From assembly GCF_019649055.1 (NCBI RefSeq), contig NW_026570228.1:558001-622000 (forward strand): a DNA stretch of 64,000 bases, read 5' to 3'. Below are positions 33,501-46,651 of the stretch, piece after piece (the first letter of the stretch is position 1; each line of letters starts with the position of its first letter). The notes under the pieces were generated by a model that saw nothing but the letters and a program-made list of their open reading frames with translations, did not search any database and was not told the DNA's origin. The DNA is from Paramacrobiotus metropolitanus (taxonomy: Eukaryota > Tardigrada > Eutardigrada > Parachela > Macrobiotidae). The position numbers and the translations under genes were made by a program.

Positions 33501-36500
33501 TATTTTAGTTTTATTAATTATTTTTTTGTTATGTGAAGATTTTTATAAGTATAAATGTACTCAGTACTCGTGTAACTGTATAAATATTTTTATTTTAAAT
33601 ACCAGTTTTGAGATTAAAGCACATGTTGTTGAGATATGCGTGCTGTGCGGGTGGCCGGCAGTCCCGGCACTGCCAAGTTGCGATGTGACGCGTTGGAAAT
33701 ATTCAGGGAGCGAAATGGTGATGTGAGAAGAATGCAGACTGCGTCCCGGTTTTATTATGGGGAGGGAATTGTCCATCTCCTTGGCCGTTCTCGCATTGTC
33801 ATCATTCAATTGGCCAAGACAGCTGGTATGCACAGTGTGCACTGGCCACTGGTCATTAAGCCGGGGACAATATATATTCGTAGTTGGCGAGTAATCTAAT
33901 TAGGATAGGCAATTCACCTGGCTATTACATGGGTCTGTAATCCACTTTTCTCTTAAACGGGCGCTAATGACCGACGGACATTTACGGCACAATAATGAGC
34001 TGGCTAAACCAGTTAAACGCTGCGCGTCTCGCTTCCTGGCTTCCGTCGCTTATTGCGTTGCCTATCGAAGAGTACCGACGCGAATGTGTAACGGCGCCAG
34101 ATTGTTAGATTGTTACTCTATAGTCGCCGTGATTGTTCTCTTCCCTAAAAATATTACACCGATTGAATTTCCGCGAAAATATTCCGGATAATAATTATGA
34201 GAAAATGCGCTTCGAATTCCGCTGTGAAGAATCTCGTTAAAAACGAGTAAAATTGTTTCTGACAGCTCAAACGTGATTTTTAAGGTTTTGTATATGGGAA
34301 CCTTGATTTTGACAATAACGTCAAATTGCGCATTACTGTAGTGCAAGGGCCAACTCGGGGTCAACTTCTCCTGGAGCAGACCGTAGATAACAAAACGTGA
34401 TTTACGATAAATACATTGAGTTTAATAATTTAATTTTTTCGAGAGTGCCCTTACCGCAACGTAGCAAATCAATTAAAATAGCGGTGTGTACACTTTTTAT
34501 GAAATACTGAGTCTTGCTTAGTAGATTCTGCTGTTATAGGAATAATTAAATTTCTGAATAAAATTCATCATAAGTTCTGTTGGGTTTTCCATGCTGGATG
34601 AGCTTTCGTAAATTTGGAAATAAAGCACGAGTGAATCTATCTTCATTGTAGAATTTTATATCAATAAAAATATAAAGTGTATATCTACAGAAATTATTTT
34701 TGATTATAAAAATTACAACCAAATATATTTTCTTTGGTTTCTTAGGTTTCTTAAATCCAGGGAAATTATTTTTTTCTCGTAATTTACAAGGAAAAACAGT
34801 TCTTTGGATTCCTTTTTTTGGAAAAAACGTTTTTTTCCTGCAACCTACAACAAAAGATATTTTCTTTGCGTGTTTATCCCATTTCCGTATATTTCTACCG
34901 GAAATAAAAATTTTAAAGCAAAAGAAATACGACGTGTAATTGACCATGTTTGTCATTTTCCAGACTATCCCATCAGCAGCAGTTCGGCGCTGCAATTAGT
35001 GTCCCGGAAATCCAGCCGCTGTGAATTTCCGGCGGGCTGGCAGGGCCAATGGTTCCTCATGGGCTTCACCGGCGAGATCAGCATCAACCGCAGCAGTATG
35101 TCCAGCAAGGGCGACTGCGTGGAGCAGAAGAGCGACAAGTCAGCCGATAAATTTCTCATTATTGACAGGTACGCGCCGGAATGGTTTCTGATAGTTTTGT
35201 TGCAGTGCGTGTAATTATCTTGTTGGTGGGTTGTATGCGTGTGTTCGGGTATTGTGTAACGGCCGGTGGCTGCGCGGCGTTGTTTACATGTTGGCCGGAA
35301 CATATGCTCTCTCACGCCGCGCCGACGATGATACCTGCTTGTCAACAATTGTTTTGTCGGGTTGTTCTTTAGCGGATAATGATGGTGTTGTGTCAGTTTG
35401 TTTGTAATTAATTGAGGAAATTTTCTGGTCGATATTTTACCGATTTTGTATTGGAGACTTTCCCAGTGTTTTCGGACAAAAATATTACATTGTTAGTTTG
35501 ATTAATTTAAATTTTCAGTCTGGCGAAATTACAAAAATAAATGGCGTTTTTATTTTAGCTGATATTGTGAGCATAAATCGATTTCAGATGTCAAGGTTTA
35601 GTGGTGGTTTTCGTAGTGAATTGGCTGTACCCATTAATAACACAGTTAATACAAAGTGGCTAAAAGCTCCTAGTTGCATCTGAGAAATGTCGATTTGTTT
35701 GATTATTTTTTTAATGCAGGAAATTTTCGTACAGGTTTTTCGGGGCCGCAATAATTTTACGGTGGTGTGCGATTTGAGAAGAAGCTTTAGAATTGTTTGA
35801 TTTAAACATTTTTTAAATAATTTCACAATTTTAAATTTGCATACGAATTTATGAAATTGTCACCGATTATTTCAGTAAAATTAATGTCGGTATATTTCTG
35901 GTGCCATGATAAGTCGGAAGTGATCGTAGTATGAAGGCTTCGGCGCGGTTAATTTCGTTATTAACCATAACGGCCACAAAAAATTACAGCAATTTGTTGA
36001 TGTACTTGGTTCATTTTTGTTAAAAATCTGTCTCTAATGCGATATTGATTTATTTTCAGCGATGATGGGTTGTTTAAATAAATTGTATCTTATTGTCTGG
36101 AATTTTTACCGGATATTCTGCCAAAAATTAAGATTTGTTGTGCAATCGTCGTAAAATTATTGAATTTTTGTTTAATATTTACCTGTAAAAATGTTTGATT
36201 TTTTTAAAATTGCCGGTGGGATTGTATGTTTGGAAAAGCCGCGACTCATCACCTTTTCATGACTGATGAGGACGAGTGAATGTCCGCATAACCAGCAGGA
36301 GCATTCGGCGTAATACACCGATAGTGGATGCAGTGCCATAATCGTGTCGGATTATGATCTGACAGCGATCTGGCGGCATTACCGGGGCATTCTTGTGAAA
36401 AATGATTCATTAATACGCTGCCGGATGGCTTATAACTGCTTATAGTCCGCCGCGACAATGTTCTGACAAGCCACTCACAACAAACAAGCTCGACCTTATA

Positions 36501-39500
36501 CCGGCTCGCGGGGCGACAAAACACTGACTTTTAATCAAATACCCATCAAGAAATTGTGGTAATTACAAGCATGTTACAAGCACTGCCCACTGTAAATGTA
36601 AACGCTACCGGTGCCGAATATGTCGACGTCAGACGTGCGAAAAAAGGTCGCGCTCGAAATGCCGGCTGCCGAGGTGATTCGGCATTGCATTTGGCTGTCA
36701 ATCAGGGTTGGAAATTAATTCGACAGGACAAATCAAATATTATCGCAATTTCTTTCCGGGGCGTGATTTTCATTTTCTAACGGTGTCGTGAAATCGTGAT
36801 TTTATTTTTAGCTTGATGACCTCGTGCGTATCTCGCAAAAAAGATTCATTTGCACAAAATATAACATATCTGTATCACGAAAATCTGCGAAAGAGAAAAT
36901 TTGAATATAATTATTTTGTAATTAAAATGCTTTTAAAATCAGTTTTTGTGCACTTTACAATAATTTTCCAGAAACGTTAAATACTGGGCAATTATGTACT
37001 TATCTGTATGAGTATTTCCTGATTTTCCTCTTTTTCCATATAAAATTGCGGAAATTAGAATTTTATTTAAAGAATTGTTGGTGTAGAACAAATTAATTCA
37101 AACTTTCTACTGAGATTAAATTGTGCATTATTGTAGTGCAAGGGGTCGCTTAGCACAAACAACAAGATCTGTTAAACGAAGTCGACGTGAAATTAAAATG
37201 GCGAAAATTAAATCTTGTTACTATCGAATTTTTTAAAATTTCTTCCGCCTGCAATTTTTAGCTACTGAGCCACATAAAAACTGTTAACGATATGGACAAT
37301 AAGAAATGTCAGTCAGCAATAAATGCTCGAACCGTATAGTCATGACATTGCACCGATAAACCGCGCATCACCCGCAACACTCTTTAAAACCTGCCGCATC
37401 GCCGCTTAATTTTTACAGCACCATTTCGCGCCGGCGATGCCGGTTAAACAGTGGCCATTTCCATTGATTTCATGCACTTCCGGCGGGCAATTTCGCGGCT
37501 GGTTTTTCTTCACCGGTACACATTGCGGATGAGGATATTAATTTTTATACGATTTATAGACACTTACTTGCGTCTTACGCATGTATTGATTATGGTTGGA
37601 AAAATCAGTCAAGTGATTGTGCGTGCACACAGTAGCGGTAAATACGAAATAGGTAGGGAATTCCATTGATTCTTCAGCGATTACTTGAGCTAAATTTACG
37701 AGAGCTTATTTTCCAATTATTTACCGCTCTAGTATATACCCAACGACAACGTGAATCATCTGAGCAAACATGCAACGGAAATGCTACCGGAGACGGCGAA
37801 CAAGAGGGCTTTTCAATAAAGCGATTATTGGGCATTTTTAACAGGATTGTCCCTATATAAGTTTTCTGATGTATGTAAATGTCGTACAATGTAGTGTAGT
37901 GGTTTTGAAATTCTTGGTCGTAGTGTTAGTGGTTTCGTTGTGCCCTTAAACGAACACGAAATAAAGTTTTGCGCATTATCATTATTAAACGCATAATTTT
38001 TTGCATAATTAGTTTTATTGTAGACCTTCACGGCAAATAGAGTGTTCCCTATTTTTACATAGTAAAGATTTTATAAATGGTTACGCTTATAAATAAAACA
38101 ATGTTTAACCGTTTAAATTTCCGGCTGTCGCGGTTGAATACATACGAGTAGATAGGTAAGGCGATCAAACCGAATTATATGATTTTCTTTGAACATTTTT
38201 AATAAATGTAATAACAGCATGTAATTTTATTATGAATAGAATAAATTTGAATACAGCATTATTATTATCATCCGAATAACTGGAATACGAGTAATGATAG
38301 TATCTAATTTTATTACGATTGTTCGCAATAATTTTAAATTTCTGAAAACTGCGTATGTTGTTATTGCTGTAGTATGGTATTGGCTTTGTTTGGGATGAAA
38401 TTAATGCTGTCCTGCGGAAACACTTATTAGTCTCCAACAGGAGCACATGATTGAGGTTAGCCGGAAAAAGCAAGTGGTATGTAGGTGGTCAATAGCGGTA
38501 TTGTGGAGAGTGGACTCTCGTTAGACAGACAAACTGCAGCGGTTTAATACTCGTATTTACGTTCCGCGATAAGGATTTAAAGCCGATGCGGCTGTACATA
38601 TTGATCGGCAATATTAGAAAAATCAGGTTAGTAGGATTTTGATGGATGCATATTGGTCCAATCATTGACATGTCTTGATTTGTTTCCATAAAGAAAAACA
38701 CCGAGCAACCTGTCAGCGAAAATAATCATCCAATAAATATTCCACGACCTATATCGCGCACGCGCCGGCACCGCTAATTGCTTGTGCGTCTTCGAGATCT
38801 TTATGGTTTCTGTTGTAATTTTTTGTCAAGTTCAGTATTTGCAGTTTTTTATGTCATATTAAAAAATGGTCATTTTTTAATATGACATAAAAAACTGCAA
38901 AACTGGCTAAACAGCTAGAATAATTTTACTTTTTTTTTCTGGACAGCTAGTGATTGTTAAATTTATAGAAATGAATCTGCACGGTTAAACATTTTTATAG
39001 TTTATTAATCAATTTAGTATTTAATTAATTAGTACGAGTAGCTTAATCAATTTTATTTAACTTATTTTATTTACTTTTTTATTGAAGTTTATAATTTATT
39101 TTTAACTGCTCTAGTGTATTTATATTTAGCTTATTTTATTTTTATTTATTTATAATAAACCGAAATTTGCTTCCATGAATTTGAATAATTTCTTCATTTT
39201 CTTTGGAAATTTGATGCTGTTTGCGTGTAAAAATTGGAGCAGTGCCAAGATGTCATCCCGAAAAAGTGGGAAAATTTGAAATGGTAATAAGCAAACACTC
39301 GAGCGCGGCCTCAAAAATCATACCATCCCTCCCAATCACACATTGCCTCCCGTGAAACGATGTCACGTAGCGTCTTGATTGGGGGTGTGAGCATATTTTC
39401 CCATGGCCGCATCCCGCACACTGCATCCCGGCGTCCGAACGTGTTTCTAATCCAATTAATATTTGTGTCACAAGACAAAATTGTTTATTTGACAATATTT

Positions 39501-42500
39501 GCATAGTGTGGTATGTGGCAACAATGTCGAGAATGATGCCGGGTTGTATCTCATCGACATATCGATGAGGAACGCAAAGTGGCATGCTTCGGTGTGTTGT
39601 TGATGGTGAGTGGATTACGGCTGTGCAGCGCTGTCGGGGCCGATTGCGCCGCTTGATAACGCCGAGTATCCCCGCGATCCGATCCGTATCCGCTCATCAG
39701 ACGCGCAGTGGGGGCCTGCCCCGATAACCATCAGTGTGTGAGCTTTTTACGAACGCAGCAAATGGCCTATGTCGAAATAATCAGGGGCGACTGTTGGGCC
39801 TAACAGCTTACCATGGGCAGCAGCGGCCGCGGCAAGCCGGTCGCAACAGCGTTAAAAGGAAATTATACCGTTCGATAAATTCCCTGTACAGTAAGTTGCT
39901 TTCGTGCATGTCAGAACTGGGAATTCCACAAGCAAACGGTAAATAAGCTGTCAGACAGAGAATCAGGCAATCAGATATTTTACGTACTACGCAGCCGGTA
40001 AATTCTTGTACACTAACTGGGCTTTTGCGCTCCACAGAACTGGGAATTTGTACAAGCACACCGTATATAAGCTGTTTACAAACCCTTGCGCAATCGGATA
40101 TCTTTCGTATTATGCAACCAGATTTTTGTTCCAAAATATCCGATTGCGTCATTGCGATTTTGAGGCCGTACTTGATTAGTCCGTTGAACAGCGATTGGCC
40201 TCTTGCGCCATACTCCACGTAATTGGTTGCCGCTGGAATCACAAGCGACGCGCGATGATGTGATGATTTTTAACGAGCAGTCAGCGCCATGATGAAGCTG
40301 GTCATTTGATGGGGTGGGTGCATTTGTTCATTTCGGGTACCGGTTGCGGATCAGTGAGGATGAGCCGTGGATGCAAGGCTGGGGCGGGTTGGAGAGTTGT
40401 CGATATGGGCTTACGATGTGCCCAGTGGTAATTTAGGCGGGCAGTGGAGATTAGGTCAAACACAGGGGCCTGTAGTTTGCTAATTCGACCGAATAACGCA
40501 ATGAAGCGAGCTGTCATTGCAAATGAACAAATCCCGCTTTTCCCGCCAATAAATGAAGGGCTATTGCGCATTTCGGCCTTGTTGAAAATAAAGCTGGCAA
40601 CTGACAGTGAGCAACGTGAAGAGTTTGACGTGTGGAATCGTAGTGTGGTGGCTTCAAAGCCTCAGAAAACAATTCGAGGTTGTACACCATCCGATGCGTT
40701 AAATCTGATGTATTATGTACGTATGTAATAAATCCACTGGAAAGATACGATATGGGTAGAATTTTTTTAAAAAGATGTGATTCAATTTTTTCACCATTCT
40801 ATGTATACTGCGACTAAAAATGTCGTTTGTTAACAGTATCTTAGAATCAGAACAATTTAATCTTATCGGCAATATTTGATTAAAAGTTATTAATTTTTCT
40901 GTTTGCAGATCCATGAATTGCCGGCAATGTATAGTGGCAATCGCGCAACCGCACGCCAATATCATACAGTACAAAGAAGGTGGGTGAAATCCTGGAAAAA
41001 TAAAAAACTGCTTGCTCAAATTAATTTGCTTATTGTACCACTTTCTGCAGGGGAATGTGAACCGTTGGATGATGAGAATTTCGTTGGCAGAAGTTTTAAA
41101 GATTTATGCGACACCATTACCGGCAACTCGGAGCTGTTCACTATGTTCAGATGTGAGAATAAATACTGATAATACAATTTTGTTGGAATTAGTTTAGTCG
41201 GTTAATTTTTAGCCGATGATTTCTGTCTTGAGTTTTTTTGTTAACGAAATCCGCTGAGAATTAATTCAGTGGTTTTTGTTAGGACTGAGAACACTTAGAT
41301 TATTAATTTACGAATCGCCATATTAATCCTGGATTTCTTCGGTTAATAAACTCGTGCATTTTTGTGTTATTTTTTATTTGACCTTTGTTGCAGTGCATGC
41401 CGCGCCGGAAGCGTGTCCTTTCGGTGGACGATTTTCCTTCACGTACGAGCAAGGGTCCGTACGCTGCCAGAATCCCGTATCCCATGCCGAATCCTGCGTC
41501 CGAGACTCGGAAATGATGCTGCATTATCGTTCCTGTCCGGATCAAACTGAAGAGCGAAGTAATTACACTTTTGTCCAGAAATTATCAGTTTTTGTGCGCA
41601 GCTTCTTTGGCGTCCCACTTTAATTTTGTATCAATATTTATTTTTTCATTTTTATTAGATTTTAAATTTTCAGCGTTTTTATTCGTTTAAAAAAATAAAT
41701 AGACATTTCTATAGAATGCGAAATCCAGCTTTTAAAATAGTTGCATAAGTACGCTTGTTTTGAAAATCGAAATTATTTGTCATTCGATACGCATGCGTCT
41801 AAAAATGTTTCTTTAAGATAGTTGCTTTCGCATTTTAGTGGATAAAACTCCTACAGACGCTAACCGAGTACTGCGTAATTATTTAATTTGTGTAGAATTT
41901 TTCTGGGTGTGTTAGTGAAGAATAGAAAACTTGCTCGCATCCATCCGGCGATGATTATGCTCAATTTCGCTAAGTGATTGTACTGTCTTTGTTATGCCTG
42001 ATTATTCGCCGTTCTCTGCAGAAGTGCGGCTGGAGTGTCTGGCCCATTGGCGGGACGGTGAGAAGCAGTACCTCGTGGGGCACATCTTCCACCACAACCA
42101 TCTGGCCAGCAGCTACGACGAATCCTTCCGCTGCTTCGTAAGTCATTTCTCCTGAGCGACGCTACAGTACATAATTGCACCCAATTATTCCATTATTCTT
42201 CCGTGCGCCGGCGCTTGAGTTAAGATAATATTTATGGCCGGAAATGTCTCGTTTCTTATTGAATTTACCGATGGTATCGGCAAGTATCGGTATAGTACTG
42301 CTTGCGGAAATTTACACTGTATAATGTGAAAACTGATTGGATAATTTGGCATGGTGGACGATTTTATTTCCAGCTAAAAGGAAAATTGTGTATTAAATGC
42401 TTGACAGTTGCGGAATTTCATTAATGTTAATAAGTTTGTTTTAAAAGCATCTGGTTTAGTTTTCTAGAAATTTATCTAATAATTTAAAGGTCATCTGTTT

Positions 42501-45500
42501 TTGTTTTCATGAAATTTATTTGAGAAAATAATATGAAGTCGTTTGTCCCCCTTTTTTATGAAATTCATTTAAAAATTAATTTTTGACTATTTGTTTTTGT
42601 CTGCAGTTATATAAGGAAACCGCAAACGGCGTCCAGTTATCCCAGTCGGCAGATGCCAGCTGCAAGGCGGTTAATTCACCGACAGAAGGCCCGCTAACGC
42701 TCGCCATGACACGAGGTACGCTTGTTTAATTTTTTAATTATTGTTCTTCATTTATTTATCTTTTTTTCATTCACTTAGGATTTTTTTTAATTTCCATAAT
42801 AAAATTAACAATAAAATCATGCAGCGGTTATAAATTTTTTTAATAATTTCTGCGTAGAAATTTTCCCGCCTGCATTTATCATAAAACCGAAAACAGACGT
42901 TCTTAACAACTAAAAAATTTCGGTTTACTGATGACGATTTTTGATGGAATTTCCTATTTAATGCAAGATTGAGCTAAGATGTTCTACTTTTTACCGCTTT
43001 TTGCGGGTGGGATTAATTCGCATCCCTGCGAATGTTATCCCGGTTTGCGGGATGACGCAATCGGATTACGTTCCAGCTGTGGTTAACAGCAGATAAATTC
43101 GATAAGCCGCAGGATGCCGGTGACATGTGGTGTTGGCGTTTTGACTGTCTTCCCTTTTTGCTGCAGTGAGCGATCCCCAGCCGGAATGCATCTTCCCCAG
43201 CTGGCTGACGGATCGGGCCACGTGGCAGGATATGGCCGGGACCCAGCGCTACGTCTTCACGCCGGCCAAGACCTCCTTCCAGATCCTGACGGTCAACCAG
43301 ACCAGCGAGAAGCACCAGGTGCGCCAGGAGGCCACCTGTATGAACCGCGATTCCCCGGATGCCCCGTCCAGCTCCTGGTTCCGGGTGGTCACCCTGGTGG
43401 CACGCGGCTGGTAAATGCCGAATAATTCTATTTTTTGATTCTCGATAAAATTATCATTTGGGAAAGAATACAATATGGTAGTAGTGTTTTGTTATTGTGT
43501 AAATAAAATTGCTATTAATCTTGTAGGCGCCGTCATAAAGGTCCGTAATGTCTTAATGATATCGGATTTCGTAGTACAGTGGCGATTGTCCTGATACTGA
43601 TAGATATGACCGAATCATTCGCTTGTCTACAGAAATATGGAAATACACCGTAATAATAATAATATGTTATAATAATATCTTTCGAAAAAAGATATAATAA
43701 TAATATCTTTTTCCGAAATTGTTTTTGTTTGCCATTTGCTCAAATTTATGTGAAAGATCCTTTAAATAATTATTATTAATAAATAATAATATTTGTGGTC
43801 AGTTGGATGCTAGTAGTTAATATTATCTTCTGCGATTTGAGTTTAGTAGAAATTATTTGCGCGATAGTTCTTGTTAATCTGTCTCCAGAACGTGCTTTTC
43901 AGCCAATCCAAGTATATGAAAACGATTAGATACTGGAAGTAATAAAAATAATAATGTGTAATATAATTGGAAAAGATTAGATAATTCAAGTTTTGACTAC
44001 GCATTTTATAATATTTTAATCAGTTTACTATTTCATTATAGTTTGTTATATCTGTCTATGCACCTGTGTTAAATTATCATTTTTATTGTTCACAGTGAAA
44101 AGGGTTTCCGCTGCTACAACTGGCTGCGGCGTGCCGACCAGATTGTGCAGGTGCAAGAAGGCGAAATCAGTCGCTCGGAGGAGTTGGCCTGTTCGGAGGA
44201 ATTCCTCAACAACCGCACGGCGTGGACCACGCTGATCGCGCAGAACACGCAGTCCATCGCCTGTCCCTTCCCCGGCCAGTATCTGGTCTCCACGCCGCGG
44301 GATTTCGCCGCGCAGTGGCCGCCACGGGGGTACCAGCGCTGCAGCCAGATGACCAAGGTCACCATCGGCTGTCAGCGGCATTCCGCCGTCCAGATGCAGG
44401 CGCACCCGGTGGATGATGACTGTCCCACGGCGCCGGAAGACACCAATCCCAGTAAGAAAAAAAAGACCAGTTAAAGAAACTTAGGAAAGTTTTACTTCAG
44501 ATAATCAAGCAAATCACAAACCGCAAATAAATAAAGCTAAAATCATAAATAAGAAAAATCACTGTCTATTTGTTTTAATGAGCATTTTATTTTCTGATCT
44601 CGGTTCCGGGTTGTCTATTGGCACAATATTTACTGCATTTTATGCCTGCATTCTACGTTTTATTTACTTATTCTGCGGGTTCGGCTGTTGATACATCAAT
44701 TGGTATATATTGGCACATTCATCTACATTTTTTTGCCGTTTTCGTTTTTATGAAGTTTCCTCTTAATATTTCTGAACCTTGAATCAGTTTAATTGAACGA
44801 TAATTTAAGAATTGTGGTTCTGTCACTTTTATGTATTATTAGCGTTTTTTGCGCTGGCTTTTTTATACAGCCAGGGACATTTTTACGTTGGCTAACGATA
44901 TGATTAATTTTACAGTGCACTTCGCTTGTCATGGACACTGGATGGAGAATCAGATTGGCTATTTTGTGGCGACGGAAACGCGAAGCACGCGCAAGCACTG
45001 TTTTGTAAGTTCACTTTTGTTAACTAATGCTTAATAACTACAAGTACCAGAGTATAGTATTTTTTATTCATGCTGCAATTCTTGAACACGTCTGCGACTG
45101 TGCAGCAGTGTTACAAATGGAGGAATATCGTAGTGCGATGGCGCAGTTCATATCTGTCTTATAGCTAGTTTCATTGATTCGCAAGGATTTCTGTTATTTA
45201 AAAGCTTTGGCGCATCGTTTCCATGTCAAATTTTTTAAGTCTTAAATTAGAGCGAGCATAATTCATCTACCGTAGTTTTTATTTCATATTGCTTTTGATA
45301 TTAGAAATTTTATTTGCTCATCTTCCATCAGAGTTGCTTTAGATTTGATTGATATCTTTTTAATTAATGATCAGCTTCTTATTTGATATAAATAGACGAT
45401 ATTGATTTTGATTTGTTTTTTTTTTATTTTTCAACAGACCTATCAAATGGACAGCAGCGGTTTCGTCAGTCTGAGCAGTATTCCCAACCAGTGCCCGACG

Positions 45501-45647
45501 CCCACCAGTCTCTCCACGGTTGACCTGTTCAACGTCACCGAATTCACGGAGTGTGCCGCGGCGTATTCGTCGGGCTGGCGGATATTTCCGGTTTCTTGTA
45601 TTTGGCTAATATCCATCACGATGTTATTGCGATTTCATCGAGCCTAA
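27588..45647 (+). CDS. Cell-surface protein of the DUF7042/7043/7044/7045 type, 11 exons
   Basis: Exons: 27588-27648, 34964-35168, 40909-40979, 41051-41152, 41394-41558, 42022-42137, 42607-42715, 43167-43410, 44096-44451, 44916-45004, 45438-45647. All phases join, giving 575 residues. The leader MRLLMLLLSALCAGAA is followed by CEFPAGWQGQWFLMGFTGEI (DUF7044-like), then NCRQCIVAI..NIIQYKEG, LCDTITGNSELFTMF, ACPFGGRFSFTY, LECLAHWRDGEKQYLVGHI, CIFPSWL and IACPFPGQYLV, each with the paired cysteines I know from uncharacterised arthropod proteins carrying these DUFs. The final exon ends AAYSSGWRIFPVSCIWLISI.. with a hydrophobic tail of about 20 residues and a short basic end. This suggests a GPI signal or a single C-terminal membrane anchor. 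Function is unknown; an extracellular role is inferred. Introns 1 and 2 (7.3 and 5.7 kb) are far longer than others here. AATAAA at 45969. Confidence 0.85.
27649..34963. other. Intron 1 of the surface-protein gene (7.3 kb, AT-rich)
   Basis: The intron is mostly AT-rich sequence without supported genes. One exon-like segment at 28653-28812 reads YTNDKDAVKQWQYRIACRQN and then ETETIWECELLFKN, but it has no fit to the phases of this gene, so it is unassigned. A diverged tandem duplication lies at 29700-30238. Such length could host enhancers. Confidence 0.5.
29700..30238. repeat. Diverged tandem duplication (about 288-bp period)
   Basis: The copies at 29700-29966 and 29988-30238 share GTTAGA.TTTATATGC, then TAAATCCCTGT, GAATGCGCAGT.TT, and TTTCGGTTGGCTTTGCGA in the same order and spacing. 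Similarity is moderate, so the duplication is old. Confidence 0.65.
38838..38901. repeat. Perfect 31-bp hairpin with a 2-base loop
   Basis: The arm TTTGCAGTTTTTTATGTCAT continues to ..ATTAAAAAATG and is repeated exactly in reverse complement after GT. It is a very young or constrained palindrome inside intron 2. Confidence 0.9.
39888..40137. repeat. Diverged tandem duplication (about 125-bp unit)
   Basis: Two units share TCAGAACTGGGAATT (or CACAGAACTGGGAATT), ACAAGCA.ACCGTA.ATAAGCTGT, CAATC.GATAT.TT.CGTA.TA and GCA.CC. They lie head to tail within intron 2. Confidence 0.65.
43649..43720. repeat. TAA microsatellite with a small hairpin
   Basis: Runs of AATAATAAT flank AATATCTTTCGAAAAAAGAT, whose halves ATCTTTC and GAAAAAAGAT pair. 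Located in intron 8 of the surface-protein gene. Confidence 0.5.
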
Positions 45648-46651
45648 CATGGCAACACTACTGACGTCAGACTGCTCAAAACTGGACCAAAATCCTTGGC
45701 CGCTATCCTGTTGTTGACAACAGAAGAAAAACACCATATTGGTGATTAATGCCCGTCTGTGATATTTATTTGAACAAATGAACATGTTCTTCTCTCTACT
45801 GATTTGTGGATATGAAGGCAATACAAAGTTGTATCGGTTTGTTTGTTGTATTCGGCTGTACATAATTATGGTTTTATTTTGTTGTACTTAATTATGGTTT
45901 TATTTTGTTTGCTGTTTCTATCGCGAGTTTCAACGTTTCATCAGAATCTGCTGCCATTGATTATACCGAATAAAGTCTTGGTGATGTTTGCCGCTGAATG
46001 TATATCTGTAAATACTTACGGTTAATAATAATTAAAATAACAGCAAGTTGAATTCTGTACAAATTCTGTACAGCGCTCGTACTAGTAAGTATTAGGTTCG
46101 CTCGAGTACGTATGTGTAATCGTAGCGGCAGCACTCCGCGTCTCTTCAGCGTGCTGCGCGTTGACCGCGGTTCAAAAACTGTTCAAAGGTACGCGATGTA
46201 CAGTACAAGTGCTGCACGTACGATACAACGGATACATGCCATTAATTTAAAAGCACAGAGCGTATGTGTAAATAATTGTAATTATTATTATTGGTCGATG
46301 AACACTTGTACGTACGGTTCCATGTTGTGCCTCACCTGATGCTACCACCGGTAGTACATCGTAACTCGATTTTCCGGCCCATTATCCAGGGGCTCGTTGA
46401 TTTCAAGGAAAGCCCGTCATCAGGATGTCAGATCGCTACCACTCTACTTCGAACGTCAACGCTCTCAGTCTTCCGATATTCTGACGATTTCTAGATTGTT
46501 TGGTGCCCACCGTCTTGTGACCTTTAAATCTGTCTGAATATTTGATACAATATTTTTTCGTTTGGGCTTGCCCCGAAACCAGTACACGGTTCATAATATT
46601 TTGTGATTCATTTTTTAAGTCGTGTTTGAACGTGCTTGTCCAGTGTACAAC
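45648..46651. other. Spacer between the surface-protein gene and CPEB
   Basis: It holds a short tandem duplication of AATTATGGTTTTATTTTGTT (45865-45913), the AATAAA at 45969-45974 and the CPEB promoter region. No exon is supported. Confidence 0.5.

Larger units (their letters stand above)
35169..40908. other. Intron 2 of the surface-protein gene (5.7 kb)
   Basis: AT-rich intron with a perfect hairpin (38838-38901) and a tandem duplication (39888-40137). No independent gene is supported in it. Confidence 0.5.

Noticed and set aside
36263-36292. Hammerhead-ribozyme-like CTGATGAG followed by a GGAC/GTCC stem
   Set aside because: The required GAAA core after stem II and the closing stems are absent.
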